DNA of 64,000 bases. It comes from Aegicerativicinus sediminis. GTDB taxonomy: Bacteria; Bacteroidota; Bacteroidia; Flavobacteriales; Flavobacteriaceae. A program made the translations under genes and the position numbers. A model generated the notes under the pieces. The model was not told the origin of the DNA. It was given only the letters and a program-made list of their open reading frames with translations, and did not search any database. The first letter of the stretch is position 1. Each line of letters starts with the position of its first letter. The stretch covers positions 2,226,001 through 2,290,000 of the forward strand of contig NZ_CP064295.1 in assembly GCF_015476115.1 (NCBI RefSeq). The letters run 5' to 3'. Shown here in pieces: positions 18,089 to 27,418 of the stretch.

Positions 18089-18232
18089 GATTAATAATTT
18101 AAGATTGATTTTAGTTTTTGGGGAAGGTGATACAGAAATATTAGAGCGATTATTTCTGTAGTTCTAAAAATAAGGAAAAATGCCCTTGTTGTCCATATTT
18201 TATTTCCTAGTAGGACTTGGTCCGAAAATGTG

Positions 18233-19012
18233 TTAATTTGTCCTTAATTCTTTATCTATGTCAGTTTGAATTAATCTAGCCAATTTTTTGACAATTTCTA
18301 AGCCTCCAAGCCTATCCTTATGTATATCAATCATATCATATAATTTGGGATTTAGACTGCGATTTTCTCTAAAAGACTCCAAATCGTAAATGGTTGAAAA
18401 TTCATCTTCAGCAGCTCCAGAAAACTCTGAAATAGATCTTGAATTAGGATTTTTTCCTGGTATAACTTCATAATATTCAGCTAATTCCATTATCAAACTA
18501 TTGCTTAGTTGGAAACTTTGTTCAGAGTAACTATTTAAAAATTTAACCTGTCCGTAATATTCATGTAAATTATGTTTAAGTCTTTCTGAAGAAATCTGAT
18601 TAATTAAGTCTGATGACATCAATTCTTTGTAGGCATTGTCTGAATATTTTATCACTGGCGTAAAGCACGCATATCTGAAGGCTAATTTAACGGTAGAATC
18701 CCCAGGCTGTAAAATATAGTCGGGATTATGTATTCGAAATAATTCTTCTGAGGCTTGCAGGAATAGATCTTTCTCTGCGGTATAAACATTATTAAAATAC
18801 ATACTGTCTTGGAAAAGTTCCTCCTTTAAATTTTGAAGTAGTTTAATGCTACGTTGAAATTCTTTTTGATTTTCATTCCAATTGTTAACTTGAAGTGCAA
18901 TTAAAATTCCAATTACCACCAAAAAGATTTCCCCAATTGCATAAACCAAATACTTACCAAATTGACCTTTTGATACAGACTTTTCCCGGATCCTGTTAAA
19001 CAGTTTAATCAT
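18233..19012 (-). CDS. DUF6090 family membrane protein (copy 1)
   Basis: A 259-residue protein with the hallmark N-terminus of the family: MIKLFNRIRE, then FGKYLVYAIGEIFLVVIGIL and ALQVNNWNE. This gives one membrane segment near residues 22-45, followed by a helical periplasmic or cytoplasmic domain rich in charged coiled-coil-like segments (KLLQNLKEELFQDS, SEQSFQLSNSLIMELAEYY). No catalytic motif. It follows copy 2 by 24 bp, so the two are a tandem pair, probably co-transcribed. Function unknown; a single anchor plus helical sensor-like domain would suit an envelope-associated partner protein. The family name is from memory. Confidence 0.8.
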   Translation of the reverse strand: MIKLFNRIREKSVSKGQFGKYLVYAIGEIFLVVIGILIALQVNNWNENQKEFQRSIKLLQNLKEELFQDSMYFNNVYTAEKDLFLQASEELFRIHNPDYILQPGDSTVKLAFRYACFTPVIKYSDNAYKELMSSDLINQISSERLKHNLHEYYGQVKFLNSYSEQSFQLSNSLIMELAEYYEVIPGKNPNSRSISEFSGAAEDEFSTIYDLESFRENRSLNPKLYDMIDIHKDRLGGLEIVKKLARLIQTDIDKELRTN

Positions 19013-19036
19013 TTAATTTTTAATAGTAATTTTCAC

Positions 19037-19786
19037 CTAATTCTTTTTTTCGGATTGTAGCTCTTTATCTATTTCAGCAACTAGATCGTCCATTTCTTTT
19101 ACAAGATTGGTTAAGCTATTGATATTCCATCTCCTATTGGATATTATTTCCGTATTGATGCTTTTAAATTTATCATCTCGCAATAAAGCGTCATAATCGA
19201 AGGGTTTTGCCAGTTCAATTGAATTATTGTTGTTAAATACATATTTTCTGAAATGCTCCACATGATATGGGTAGGAAATATTTTGCTGTAAATTGTTCGA
19301 CCAAACTTCATTTTCATTTTTAATTATAGAGAATTCTGTTTCGAATATGAAACTTATTTTATTCCGCAGGCTGTCATTAGTAATTAGATCGATACCCTTA
19401 GATTTCAGAAAATCGTATCCGCCGGTAACTGGGTTGGATGTAATTGTCCAGAAGTAAACCCCGAAGGCATTGTCTAACTCTGGGTTATATGGTTTGTTAT
19501 TGTCGAGATAATCTAAAATCATCTCGTTATAGGATAAATAGTCTTTCTCGCTATTAATGCTACGCTGAAAGTTTAATATTGAATGTTGCAGGTTAGACTT
19601 AAGTTCATTTAAAAGCTTTATTTCTAATGCTTTTGTTTGTTTAGCTTCATTCAGATTATTTAGATACAATGCCACAAGAATTCCGATAATAATTAGAATA
19701 ATTTCCCCAATAGCGTAAAGAATATATTTGGCAAATTTGTTTTGTTGCAAATGAAGGTTACGAAGATTTCTAAAGAAATTATTCAA
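19037..19786 (-). CDS. DUF6090 family membrane protein (copy 2)
   Basis: A 249-residue paralogue with the same N-terminal plan: a basic amphipathic start (NNFFRNLRNLHLQQNKFAKY), then LYAIGEIILIIIGILVALY as membrane segment and LNNLNEAKQTKALE. The Trp of the usual NNWNE is replaced by Leu here. The rest is predicted helical (LLNELKSNLQHSILNF, NNDSLRNKI-like stretch, end LVKEMDDLVAEIDKEL). It is upstream of copy 1 in transcription order and 87 bp past the AtoE-type gene. Sequence beyond the first 50 residues differs widely from copy 1, showing an old duplication or fast divergence. Function unknown. Confidence 0.8.
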   Translation of the reverse strand: MNNFFRNLRNLHLQQNKFAKYILYAIGEIILIIIGILVALYLNNLNEAKQTKALEIKLLNELKSNLQHSILNFQRSINSEKDYLSYNEMILDYLDNNKPYNPELDNAFGVYFWTITSNPVTGGYDFLKSKGIDLITNDSLRNKISFIFETEFSIIKNENEVWSNNLQQNISYPYHVEHFRKYVFNNNNSIELAKPFDYDALLRDDKFKSINTEIISNRRWNINSLTNLVKEMDDLVAEIDKELQSEKKN

Positions 19787-19873
19787 AATTAAATGTATTT
19801 ATCCCGTTACAATAGTAAAAAACATTTTTTAAATGATTGAAAAGTAATCTATTAGCATGCGTTGCATTGAATC

Positions 19874-21271
19874 CTACATAGGCCAATAAATAACTAAAAG
19901 TGATTGAATTATAAAAAATATTACGAAGGGCAATATTAAATAGCCCATTATATCCCTTGCCTGTAATTTTACGCCCTTACCCATTACAGGCATCACCAGT
20001 AATAGATAAAACGGCTGTAGCATATTAGTAATGGTTTCTCCATAAGCGATGGACAAGGAAGCGCGTGAAATCATTTTGGTTATTTCTATTTCTGATAATC
20101 CAGTGCCCATCTCGGTTACAGCCTTAATAACACTTGGTCCTACTACTGCAAATTCTCCACCGGCCGAAGGAATTGCAAAATTGACCATGGCACCAGTTAA
20201 ATAAGCATAAAATGGATAAGTGTCTAATGTTGCAAGCGATGCCATAACTTGTCCGAGACGCTCACCTAAGCCAGTATAGAGCATTATACCCATAATACCA
20301 GCATAAAAAGGATATTGGAATAAAATGCCCGAAACGTTACTGCTAGATCGCTGCATGGCCAGCACATATCTCATGGGGGTTTTATGTAGTATTAAGCCTA
20401 TTATTAAGAAAATGAATATCATAATATTGAAATTCAAATCGAAGCCATTGGTATAAAAATGGTAGATGATATAGACTATACCCATGAGGGAAACCAATAA
20501 TTGTATTAGACTGCCATTGTTCAATCTATCGGACCAAGTAGGAAAGGGTAATTTTAAACTTTTGGCTTCTTCCTTTATTGTTAATGATTCAGAAGTGTCG
20601 CTTGAGGTTATTAATTGAGTGAGTTCTTTGCCTTCGGCAGATTTCGGTTTTAATAAAAACATAACTAGTGGTCCTCCAATAAGCATTATTACTAAAAAAG
20701 CCATATTTAGCGATGATTGTAGAGTAAAATTTGTGGGAATGATTTCTCCTAAAACACCTGCATCCATTAAAAAATTATTATTAGTGTTGAGCATCAATGG
20801 AATGGTGCTTGAAAATCCCATGACCCAAACGTTCCCTGAAAAATAGGTGCACGCTATCAAAAATGGATAGTTGATACCTTTAACGCGCTTGGCTAATTCC
20901 CTTGCAAAAACACTAGTGATTACAATCCAGCCAAAGCTCACAAGGGTTAATATTCCTCCTATAAAAACAACCAAAACATAAACCTGTCCAGGCGATTTAA
21001 TAATTAGGGTGAGTTTATCAATTGCTTTTCTTACAATAGGAGAGAGTGCAATGCAGAATCCTGTTATTATAATAAGGACAATTTGCATTGCGAAGTCTAG
21101 AAGATCAAAGAAACCCTTATACCATGATGTTACGATATTCAGGGGTGAAGAGCCTAACCAAATCAGGGCAATTAAAACGGTTAAAAGGGTTAAAGCCAAG
21201 GCAAATACAAAGGCATTTGGCATGTATTTCAGGAAGATTTGGGTTAGTCTATTTCCGAGTTTTCCAATCAT
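19874..21271 (-). CDS. Short-chain fatty acid transporter, AtoE family
   Basis: A 465-residue inner-membrane carrier with about twelve segments that matches the AtoE family (PF02667): start GNRLTQIFLKYMPNAFVFAL, then FWKGFFDLL-like segment (WYKGFFDLLDFAMQ), FGWIVITSVFARELAKR, and the conserved C-terminal half FAIPSAGGEFAVVGPSVI and YGETITNMLQPFYLL. Family members take up acetoacetate or short-chain fatty acids, and the acyl-CoA ligase about 1.1 kb upstream could activate such a substrate. It lies between DUF6090 copies, all on the minus strand. Whether it belongs to the same operon as the ligase is unclear, because a hairpin and a DUF6090 gene intervene. Confidence 0.88.
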   Translation of the reverse strand: MIGKLGNRLTQIFLKYMPNAFVFALALTLLTVLIALIWLGSSPLNIVTSWYKGFFDLLDFAMQIVLIIITGFCIALSPIVRKAIDKLTLIIKSPGQVYVLVVFIGGILTLVSFGWIVITSVFARELAKRVKGINYPFLIACTYFSGNVWVMGFSSTIPLMLNTNNNFLMDAGVLGEIIPTNFTLQSSLNMAFLVIMLIGGPLVMFLLKPKSAEGKELTQLITSSDTSESLTIKEEAKSLKLPFPTWSDRLNNGSLIQLLVSLMGIVYIIYHFYTNGFDLNFNIMIFIFLIIGLILHKTPMRYVLAMQRSSSNVSGILFQYPFYAGIMGIMLYTGLGERLGQVMASLATLDTYPFYAYLTGAMVNFAIPSAGGEFAVVGPSVIKAVTEMGTGLSEIEITKMISRASLSIAYGETITNMLQPFYLLLVMPVMGKGVKLQARDIMGYLILPFVIFFIIQSLLVIYWPM

Positions 21272-21355
21272 AGAATACTTTTATTTAAGGGTGATCAATT
21301 TTGTAATAAATAAATTGAGATACACTTTTTTAAACCCAATGATGCAAAAGAAATA

Positions 21356-22156
21356 TCATTCATCAGTCTTTAATTCGTTTTCAATAATTTCCAATGTATG
21401 GTTCATTTTTGTTTTAATTTCTTCAGAGGTAATTTGACTGCTTATCGCCCAGAGATTAATTAGTGAGATGAGGCTTTCAAATTCAGGATCGGATCGAACT
21501 TTTTCTGGTGTGACATTTGAATCAATGGAATAGTCCGACGGTCGCCAGTTTTTATTGAGATTGGGATTATTTTTCCAAAGCTCTTGTACAATAAAATCAT
21601 CGGAATTTCTTAGTGTGTAATTCTTTGCCAAGTAAGGGTTGTACTGAAGTAGGATTATATCTTGGAGGCCGTCCTCTTTTCTTCTGAGGTCCTCTAGGTC
21701 TCCTGACCAATTGGATAAGATTTTTCTCAATTCCTCATTTTCCAATAAGTTTAGTTTGCCAGAATTTATGATTTCCTCAATAACTCCAGAACGAGCTTCA
21801 AAATTGGGAAGGTAACGGCTTAGGCCAATTAAGCTGTCAAGTTTTACAGTATCATTTTTCCCTGAAGAATTTCTAATTGAATTGAGTAGAAGGTTGGTTG
21901 CCCCCAACTGCTGATTTCGTTTAGTAATGCTTAATTGTAGGGCATTTAAGTTGTCTTGTAACTCGGTTTTAAGGTTAAGTAGAATGTTGTGTTCAAGTTT
22001 CAATTCCTTTTCACGCTCATTCCAGTTATTTACTTGAAGGGCAATTAGAATACCTATGACTACTAATATAATTTCTCCGATAGCATATAACAGATATTTG
22101 GATATTTTGCTGCTAAAGAATAGGCGAGCCCTATTCGATCGAAGAAAATTTATCAT
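21356..22156 (-). CDS. DUF6090 family membrane protein (copy 3)
   Basis: A 266-residue member with ISKYLLYAIGEIILVVIGIL and ALQVNNWNER near the start, one membrane segment at about residues 20-42, then a long helical region (LLNLKTELQDNLNALQLSI, NREL-type heptads, ending in MNHTLEIIENELKTDE). This is a close fit to the family consensus. It starts about 118 bp downstream of a TATCTTTA box on the minus strand and a hairpin, and ends 84 bp before the AtoE-type gene, with which it could be co-transcribed. The gene order copy 3, AtoE, copy 2, copy 1 is noteworthy because the transporter sits between paralogues. Function unknown. Confidence 0.8.
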   Translation of the reverse strand: MINFLRSNRARLFFSSKISKYLLYAIGEIILVVIGILIALQVNNWNEREKELKLEHNILLNLKTELQDNLNALQLSITKRNQQLGATNLLLNSIRNSSGKNDTVKLDSLIGLSRYLPNFEARSGVIEEIINSGKLNLLENEELRKILSNWSGDLEDLRRKEDGLQDIILLQYNPYLAKNYTLRNSDDFIVQELWKNNPNLNKNWRPSDYSIDSNVTPEKVRSDPEFESLISLINLWAISSQITSEEIKTKMNHTLEIIENELKTDE

Positions 22157-22249
22157 TGGTTAGTTGGTTTTTCCATAACATTAAATTATAGTTGTAGGAA
22201 AGTCCAATTTTGAAAGGGCAAATGCTAATACTAAATTCAGGGAGAAAAT

Positions 22250-22268
22250 TCACCTAATTTATAGGTGA
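22250..22268 (-). terminator. Hairpin downstream of the acyl-CoA ligase gene
   Basis: Inverted repeat TCACCTA-N5-TAGGTGA (22250-22256, 22262-22268). On the minus strand it is followed by ATTTTCTCCC, a weak T tail. It lies 150 bp past the ligase stop and ahead of the DUF6090 promoter box, so it is a terminator or an operator for that gene. Confidence 0.4.
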
Positions 22269-22417
22269 TTGATTAAAGATAAGTTTTTTATTGAAATGAA
22301 AAATTAAAATCTGAAAACGGGTTGTTCCATAGAAATACATTCCTGGATTAATTAGAAAATGTTATTTCTCCTGAATTCAATCATTTTATTTTTGAAGGTT
22401 AGCGAAAATATTGATTA

Positions 22418-23914
22418 TTAAACTGAAGTTTTAAGGTTTAAATAATCGTCCTTTAATTTTTTACGATCAATTTTCCCAGTATCACTTTTAGGAATGTCAT
22501 CTATGGACAGAAATTTAGATGGGGTTTTAAATTTCGCCAACCTAGTTTTGCAATATTCATTCATTTCTTCTGGTTCTAAATCTGAAGAAAGTTTTAAAAA
22601 TGCTACTCCACACTCTCCCCATTTTTCATGAGGTGTGCCAATTACGACTGCTTCAATAACTTTGGGATGTCCTCGTAAAACCCGTTCAATTTCTACGGGG
22701 TATACATTTTCGCCTCCGCTGATAAACATGTTTTTTTTGCGATCTACAATGAAAAGATATCCCTCCTCATCCATTTTGGCTACATCTCCAGTCCTGAACC
22801 ATTCGCCGTCCATTGATGAGGTTGTAGCCTCCTCATTTTTCCAATATCCTGGGGAAACCATTGGACCAGAAATTAATAATTCTCCAGCCTCATTGGCTCC
22901 TATTTCTTCTCCATTGTCATCAACGACCTTTACCCTTACATAATAATTTGGCCTTCCAATAGAACCCTGCTTTCTAATGGCATCCTTTTGATGTAGGGAT
23001 GTGAGATTGGGTCCAACTTCGGTCATTCCATAACCTTGACGAATTGGAACGCCCTTTTGGTGGTACATTTTTATTAGATTAATTGGCATGCTTTCACCAC
23101 CCACAATGATATACTTTAAGCAACTCAAATCGGTTGTTCCGAACTGTTTGAGTTCAGCGATCATTTTCAACATGGTTGGAACCCCCATGAAAAGACTTAG
23201 TTCTCCCTCATAGATACAATTTAGGACCTTTTCTGGTTCAAATTTTTTGAGCATTATTATAGTCCCACCATGGTGCAAAACGGGTGTTAAAAGAACATTC
23301 CATCCGCCTGTATGAAACAAAGGCATGCAATTTAAAGTTGTAGTTTCTGATGTAATTGTAAGGCTTAAAGAGGTATTGATGCTATTCCAAAAAAGCATTT
23401 TATGTGTGTATATCGTTCCCTTTGGGAAGCCTGTTGTACCACTTGTGTATAGAATAAAAATTGGGTCATTTTCAGAGATAACCTCTTGATTGAATTCTAA
23501 TTGAGACCCTAAATAATCATATAGGGTCTCAATGTTTTCAAATTTATTATTTGTATTAAGGAGGTTTGTGTCGTAGCTATCATTTTGAAAATAAACTAAA
23601 GAGCATTCAGCATTGCTCAATATAAAATCGACCTCTTTTGGTGCTAACCTAAAATTTATTGGTACTAATATGAATCCTGCCTTTTGGGCAGCGGCAAAAA
23701 GGATTACTTGGGCTAAGTTGTTTTCAGAAAGAATACCAATTCTGTCTCCTTTTTTTAGATTCAATTTAGTTTTAAGATGGATTGCCAAAGCCGATCCTGC
23801 ATAATGGATTTCTCGGTATGTAAGACTTTGGCCGGATTCTATATCCTTTACCGCGATCTTATCCGGTGTATAGCCGTTCCATTTTTTAAACCAATCAAAT
23901 GTATTTAGCGACAT
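22418..23914 (-). CDS. AMP-binding acyl-CoA synthetase (class I adenylate-forming)
   Basis: A 498-residue adenylate-forming enzyme. The P-loop-like A3 motif is YTSGTTGFPKGTIYTH about residue 157. Further core motifs are YGMTEVGPN (A5), EWFRTGDVAKMDEEGY (A7), DRKKNMFISGGENVYPVEIE (A8) and PKSDTGKIDRKKL with the C-terminal catalytic Lys. It would make an acyl-AMP and then an acyl-CoA from a free carboxylic acid. Size and motifs point to fatty-acid or aromatic-acid ligases; the acyl group cannot be read from sequence. It is the last gene of the minus-strand arm of the divergent cluster, 8 bp after the KAS III-like gene. Confidence 0.9.
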   Translation of the reverse strand: MSLNTFDWFKKWNGYTPDKIAVKDIESGQSLTYREIHYAGSALAIHLKTKLNLKKGDRIGILSENNLAQVILFAAAQKAGFILVPINFRLAPKEVDFILSNAECSLVYFQNDSYDTNLLNTNNKFENIETLYDYLGSQLEFNQEVISENDPIFILYTSGTTGFPKGTIYTHKMLFWNSINTSLSLTITSETTTLNCMPLFHTGGWNVLLTPVLHHGGTIIMLKKFEPEKVLNCIYEGELSLFMGVPTMLKMIAELKQFGTTDLSCLKYIIVGGESMPINLIKMYHQKGVPIRQGYGMTEVGPNLTSLHQKDAIRKQGSIGRPNYYVRVKVVDDNGEEIGANEAGELLISGPMVSPGYWKNEEATTSSMDGEWFRTGDVAKMDEEGYLFIVDRKKNMFISGGENVYPVEIERVLRGHPKVIEAVVIGTPHEKWGECGVAFLKLSSDLEPEEMNEYCKTRLAKFKTPSKFLSIDDIPKSDTGKIDRKKLKDDYLNLKTSV

Positions 23915-23922
23915 GTCTAAAT

Positions 23923-24909
23923 TTACAATTTAAAGGCATTGGCAGCAAATGCTAATCCTCCGCCGGATCCAATAAAGAATGCTGTGTCTCCTTCTTTAAT
24001 CTTACCTTTTTCCCAAGCGTCATGAAACGCCATTGGTATGCAAGCTGACCCTGTATACCCATAATCGTGCATAACAGTGTGGGCCTTATTTTTTTCGACT
24101 CCTAAAATATCTAGTGCTTCCCAAATGGCATTAATATTTATTTGGGTCATAAAATAATGGTCAACTTCAACGGGATTAATATTCATTTTTTTTGCCAAAT
24201 CCATCGCTAGACTACTCCATATTTGAGGATTCAATTCAGGCGGAAATTTTTTAACAAACTTTAATTTATGATCCTTGTTTTTCAATACTTTTTCATTTAC
24301 AGGTTGATGGGTTCCGCCAGCATAAATTCCCATCCAACCGGCATATTCTCCTTTGGTAATAAATTTACCGGTTTGGTACCCGGAGTTTTTCTCTTCTGTC
24401 GCTGTAAGGATAACTGCTCCTGCACCATCTGCGAATAAAGTAACCGTTTTTTTGTCGGTTTTGTCTAAGTATTTACTCATGGCATATGCCCCAATTACAA
24501 GTGCATTTTTTATCCCCCCACTTCTTATAAAATGTGCTGCCGTTTCTGTGGCAGTAACAAATCCTGCACAGGCTGAATTCAAATCGAAAGTACCAGCATT
24601 TGTTAAACCTAATCGATGCTGAAGTACAGAAGAGGTCGAAGGTGAAATGTATTCTGGGGTATCGGTGGCAACAATTAATAGGTTGATATCAGTTGCTTTC
24701 AAGCCTGCATTTTTCAAAGCCATTTTGGCGGCACCTTCACATAGATCAGCAGTTGACTCATGTTCACTGCACCATCTTCTATTGTAAATATGAACATTCT
24801 CCCTGAGCCATGTATCAACATCCTCGCCCAATAATTCATTGAAATAGGAGTTGGGTAGGATATTCTCGGGGACATGCATCCCCGAGGATATTATTTTTGC
24901 ATTTGTCAT
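23923..24909 (-). CDS. KAS III-like thiolase-fold enzyme with altered catalytic triad
   Basis: A 328-residue protein aligning end to end with ketoacyl-ACP synthase III (FabH). The acyl-accepting Cys114 is in NSACAGFVTA, and ATDTPEYISPSTSS, FADGAGAVILTA and the C-terminal GGGLAFAANAF match the fold. The other two catalytic residues are missing. FabH VPHQANLRI reads FMTQININA here (His to Thr255), and HGNTSAASVP reads YGYTGSACIP (Asn to Tyr285). The His/Asn pair drives decarboxylation of malonyl-ACP, so ordinary chain initiation is unlikely. Acyl transfer, or condensation without decarboxylation, is more plausible. It lies 8 bp before the ligase gene and 33 bp after the TonB receptor gene. Confidence 0.85.
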   Translation of the reverse strand: MTNAKIISSGMHVPENILPNSYFNELLGEDVDTWLRENVHIYNRRWCSEHESTADLCEGAAKMALKNAGLKATDINLLIVATDTPEYISPSTSSVLQHRLGLTNAGTFDLNSACAGFVTATETAAHFIRSGGIKNALVIGAYAMSKYLDKTDKKTVTLFADGAGAVILTATEEKNSGYQTGKFITKGEYAGWMGIYAGGTHQPVNEKVLKNKDHKLKFVKKFPPELNPQIWSSLAMDLAKKMNINPVEVDHYFMTQININAIWEALDILGVEKNKAHTVMHDYGYTGSACIPMAFHDAWEKGKIKEGDTAFFIGSGGGLAFAANAFKL

Positions 24910-24942
24910 GCTATCGTTTCTTAACTTGTTTATTAGAATTTA

Positions 24943-27396
24943 TTAGTCCAATTGAATTGTTGCTTGAATGGTATAAAGACCGCCTGTTGGAGGCGCTGCA
25001 GTAAATTCACGCATTTCGGTATTAAATAAATTAACGGCTGCGAATGATAAGGTTAACGTATCACTAACATGATAACCGAAATTCAAATCAAAGGTTAGAA
25101 ATCCTCCTAAAGGTCCATAGTTATAAGAATCACCACTTGGGGCATTTTCTATAATTGGTAATCCTCTATAGCTATAACCAGGAAGTGTCTCAGAGGCAAT
25201 TTGAAAACTTGAGAAGTAGTTGTATTCTTCAACCCATCTACTAAATACAGAGCCAAAGAACTTGCCGCCGTTATAATTTAATCCTAAACCAAATTTATTC
25301 TTAGGTGCGTTTACAAGGAAGTCTAAAAAGTTGACCTCACCATCGTTGTTGAAGTCGTTGTTTTCGTCATCTTCGTCAAAAGAATAATCAAAGTATGAGT
25401 AGTTAAAGTTCATACTCACCTTAGGTGAAAAGTTGTAGGTGAAGCTAAGGTCAGCGCCATAAGTATGCACCTCTCCAAAATTGATATATGTAGCAACTAA
25501 ACCATTGTAGAATGCATATCCGTCCTGTACCTCAGACATTGGGGTATCTCCTCTCTGTGTGGCGACCCCGACAACCGTTACCGGGCTTAAGAAATCTTTA
25601 TTGATGTTATAATATGCATTGATGTCTGTATATAGCTTTTTGGATAGATTGCCTCTATATCCGACTTCAAAAGAATTTACCTTTTCAACGTTTTGGGATT
25701 CTACCTTAGAGCCATCTGTTAAAGTAAAGCCATCTGAGTTTCCGAGTATTAAACCAGAAAAGAGATTTCCATATAGATTTAGAATTGTTGGAGCCGCAAT
25801 CCCTTGCCCATAAGTAAGTCTGAAAGCACCAGAATTTACTTCTTTCATTATGCCGAATTTTGGGATAAAGTTGGTTCCGTAGATTTCATGATTATCTATC
25901 CTGGCCGCACCAAGAATTTCAAATCCGCCACCTAAATCATAAGTTAAATGTGCATATCCGCCTATTTGGCTCAAATTGATAAAATCATCCTCATCTTCAT
26001 CTAATAGATAGGTGCCTTGGCTATTAGCCTTATCTAACTGCCACTGTACTCCAGCAACTAAATCTAGTTTTCCGAAGGTGTTGTAATACTGTGCCTCCGC
26101 ATTCCAACGACGGGAATCGTCTATAAACTTAGCGCCACTAGCATAAGAAAAGTCTCCGGAAGCCTCTTCGTGACTCAGACCTGCATCTATTCCACGATAA
26201 TACTGCTTAGTTCTCTCGTCAATAGCATAGGTGTCATCTGTTTTACTAGTAGTATAATAGGCTTGAGCAAAGAAATTTTTAGTCTTGTAGCGCAATTGCA
26301 TAAAACTAATTCTCCAATCCACAATCTGATTTCTACCAACATTAGTAGGAGCCAAATACGTGCTGTTGCTATGACCATAAGTCGCTATAATATCTGTGCC
26401 TTTTTTAGGTGAGAAGTATGCACTTAATTCTGTTTTTAAGAAACGTACGTCATTGTCTAATTCAAATTCTTCATAGGCTTCCTTTACTCCGTCAACTCCA
26501 GGGTTTCCATTTGCATCTTTTCTATCGATGTAAACAGAATCTGCATATTTATATTCCGTGGCCTTGGTGTATTCACCAGTAGCTTTTACGGCCCATTTAT
26601 CACTTAATTTTTTAGCAAATCGTAGACGTCCTGAATAGTATCCATTACCGTCGCTATTAACCCCAGCGTTAGCAGCAATTGTAGTTCCTTCATATTTTCT
26701 TGGATCTTTGGTGATAGTATTAATTAAACCGTTATGGGCATTAGGGCCATATAGAGTTGCATTAGGCCCCAAGATGACTTCAATTTGTTCGGTGTCTTCT
26801 TTAATAGTGGTGGTCAATGGTCCCATTGGAAGTCCAGTCGCAATTAATGTAGACAAACGATCATCCACCACTTGAAGATTTTTTGAGTTAAAATTGGAAT
26901 TGAAACCTCTAATGTTGAAGGCTGGAGTTGCAATACCTGCCCTGAAATAATCTATACCTTTTTGCCTAGAAATTAATTCCGCAGGATTTCCGGCATAGTC
27001 TTCAATTTGTTTAGCGCTTATCGCCACAACAGTAGAAGGTGATTCTGTGATTTTTTCTGCCTTTTTAGAACCGGATACAATTAAAACTTCACCTAAAGAA
27101 ACACCAGGGTTTAAAGTTACGTTAAGAACATTTTCCCCCGCTGAGATTGTAATCTGTTGAGAATTCACTTCATACCCTACATAAGATACCTCTAGGGTGT
27201 AAGTGCCTTGTTCCAAATCTAGTCGATAGTTGCCGTCCAAATCTGTAGTCGTTCCCGTTTTTCCGTCTAATACATAGACGGTGGCACCTGACAGTGCTGC
27301 ACCTTCATTGTCTGTGACTTTTCCTGTAAGGTAGCTATCCTGAGCCTTGACAATAAAGCCCAAGAAAATAAAAATTGACGTAATTAAAAATTTCAT
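24943..27396 (-). CDS. TonB-dependent receptor
   Basis: An 817-residue outer-membrane receptor. Signal peptide MKFLITSIFIFLGFIVKA, then a carboxypeptidase-regulatory-like domain (LTGKVTDNEGAALSGATVYV, DLDGNYRLDL, VSYVGYE), the plug (TEQIEVILGPNATLYGPNAH, GLINTITKDPR) and a 22-strand-type barrel ending in TIQATIQLD. It would import a ligand using TonB energy. No SusD gene is next to it, so it is not a SusC/D glycan pair. One barrel loop contains a perfect EF-hand/dockerin-type calcium loop, D-x-N-x-D-G-x-V-x-x-x-D, at 25321-25356. Neighbours are an alpha/beta hydrolase upstream and a KAS III-like gene downstream, closely spaced. Confidence 0.9.
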   Translation of the reverse strand: MKFLITSIFIFLGFIVKAQDSYLTGKVTDNEGAALSGATVYVLDGKTGTTTDLDGNYRLDLEQGTYTLEVSYVGYEVNSQQITISAGENVLNVTLNPGVSLGEVLIVSGSKKAEKITESPSTVVAISAKQIEDYAGNPAELISRQKGIDYFRAGIATPAFNIRGFNSNFNSKNLQVVDDRLSTLIATGLPMGPLTTTIKEDTEQIEVILGPNATLYGPNAHNGLINTITKDPRKYEGTTIAANAGVNSDGNGYYSGRLRFAKKLSDKWAVKATGEYTKATEYKYADSVYIDRKDANGNPGVDGVKEAYEEFELDNDVRFLKTELSAYFSPKKGTDIIATYGHSNSTYLAPTNVGRNQIVDWRISFMQLRYKTKNFFAQAYYTTSKTDDTYAIDERTKQYYRGIDAGLSHEEASGDFSYASGAKFIDDSRRWNAEAQYYNTFGKLDLVAGVQWQLDKANSQGTYLLDEDEDDFINLSQIGGYAHLTYDLGGGFEILGAARIDNHEIYGTNFIPKFGIMKEVNSGAFRLTYGQGIAAPTILNLYGNLFSGLILGNSDGFTLTDGSKVESQNVEKVNSFEVGYRGNLSKKLYTDINAYYNINKDFLSPVTVVGVATQRGDTPMSEVQDGYAFYNGLVATYINFGEVHTYGADLSFTYNFSPKVSMNFNYSYFDYSFDEDDENNDFNNDGEVNFLDFLVNAPKNKFGLGLNYNGGKFFGSVFSRWVEEYNYFSSFQIASETLPGYSYRGLPIIENAPSGDSYNYGPLGGFLTFDLNFGYHVSDTLTLSFAAVNLFNTEMREFTAAPPTGGLYTIQATIQLD

Positions 27397-27418
27397 AGTT
27401 AATGTTGGATTAATGATA

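Noticed and set aside
24943-27396. SusC/SusD-type glycan uptake pair
   Set aside because: No SusD-like lipoprotein gene is next to the receptor, and the neighbours are acyl-type enzymes, not glycoside hydrolases.
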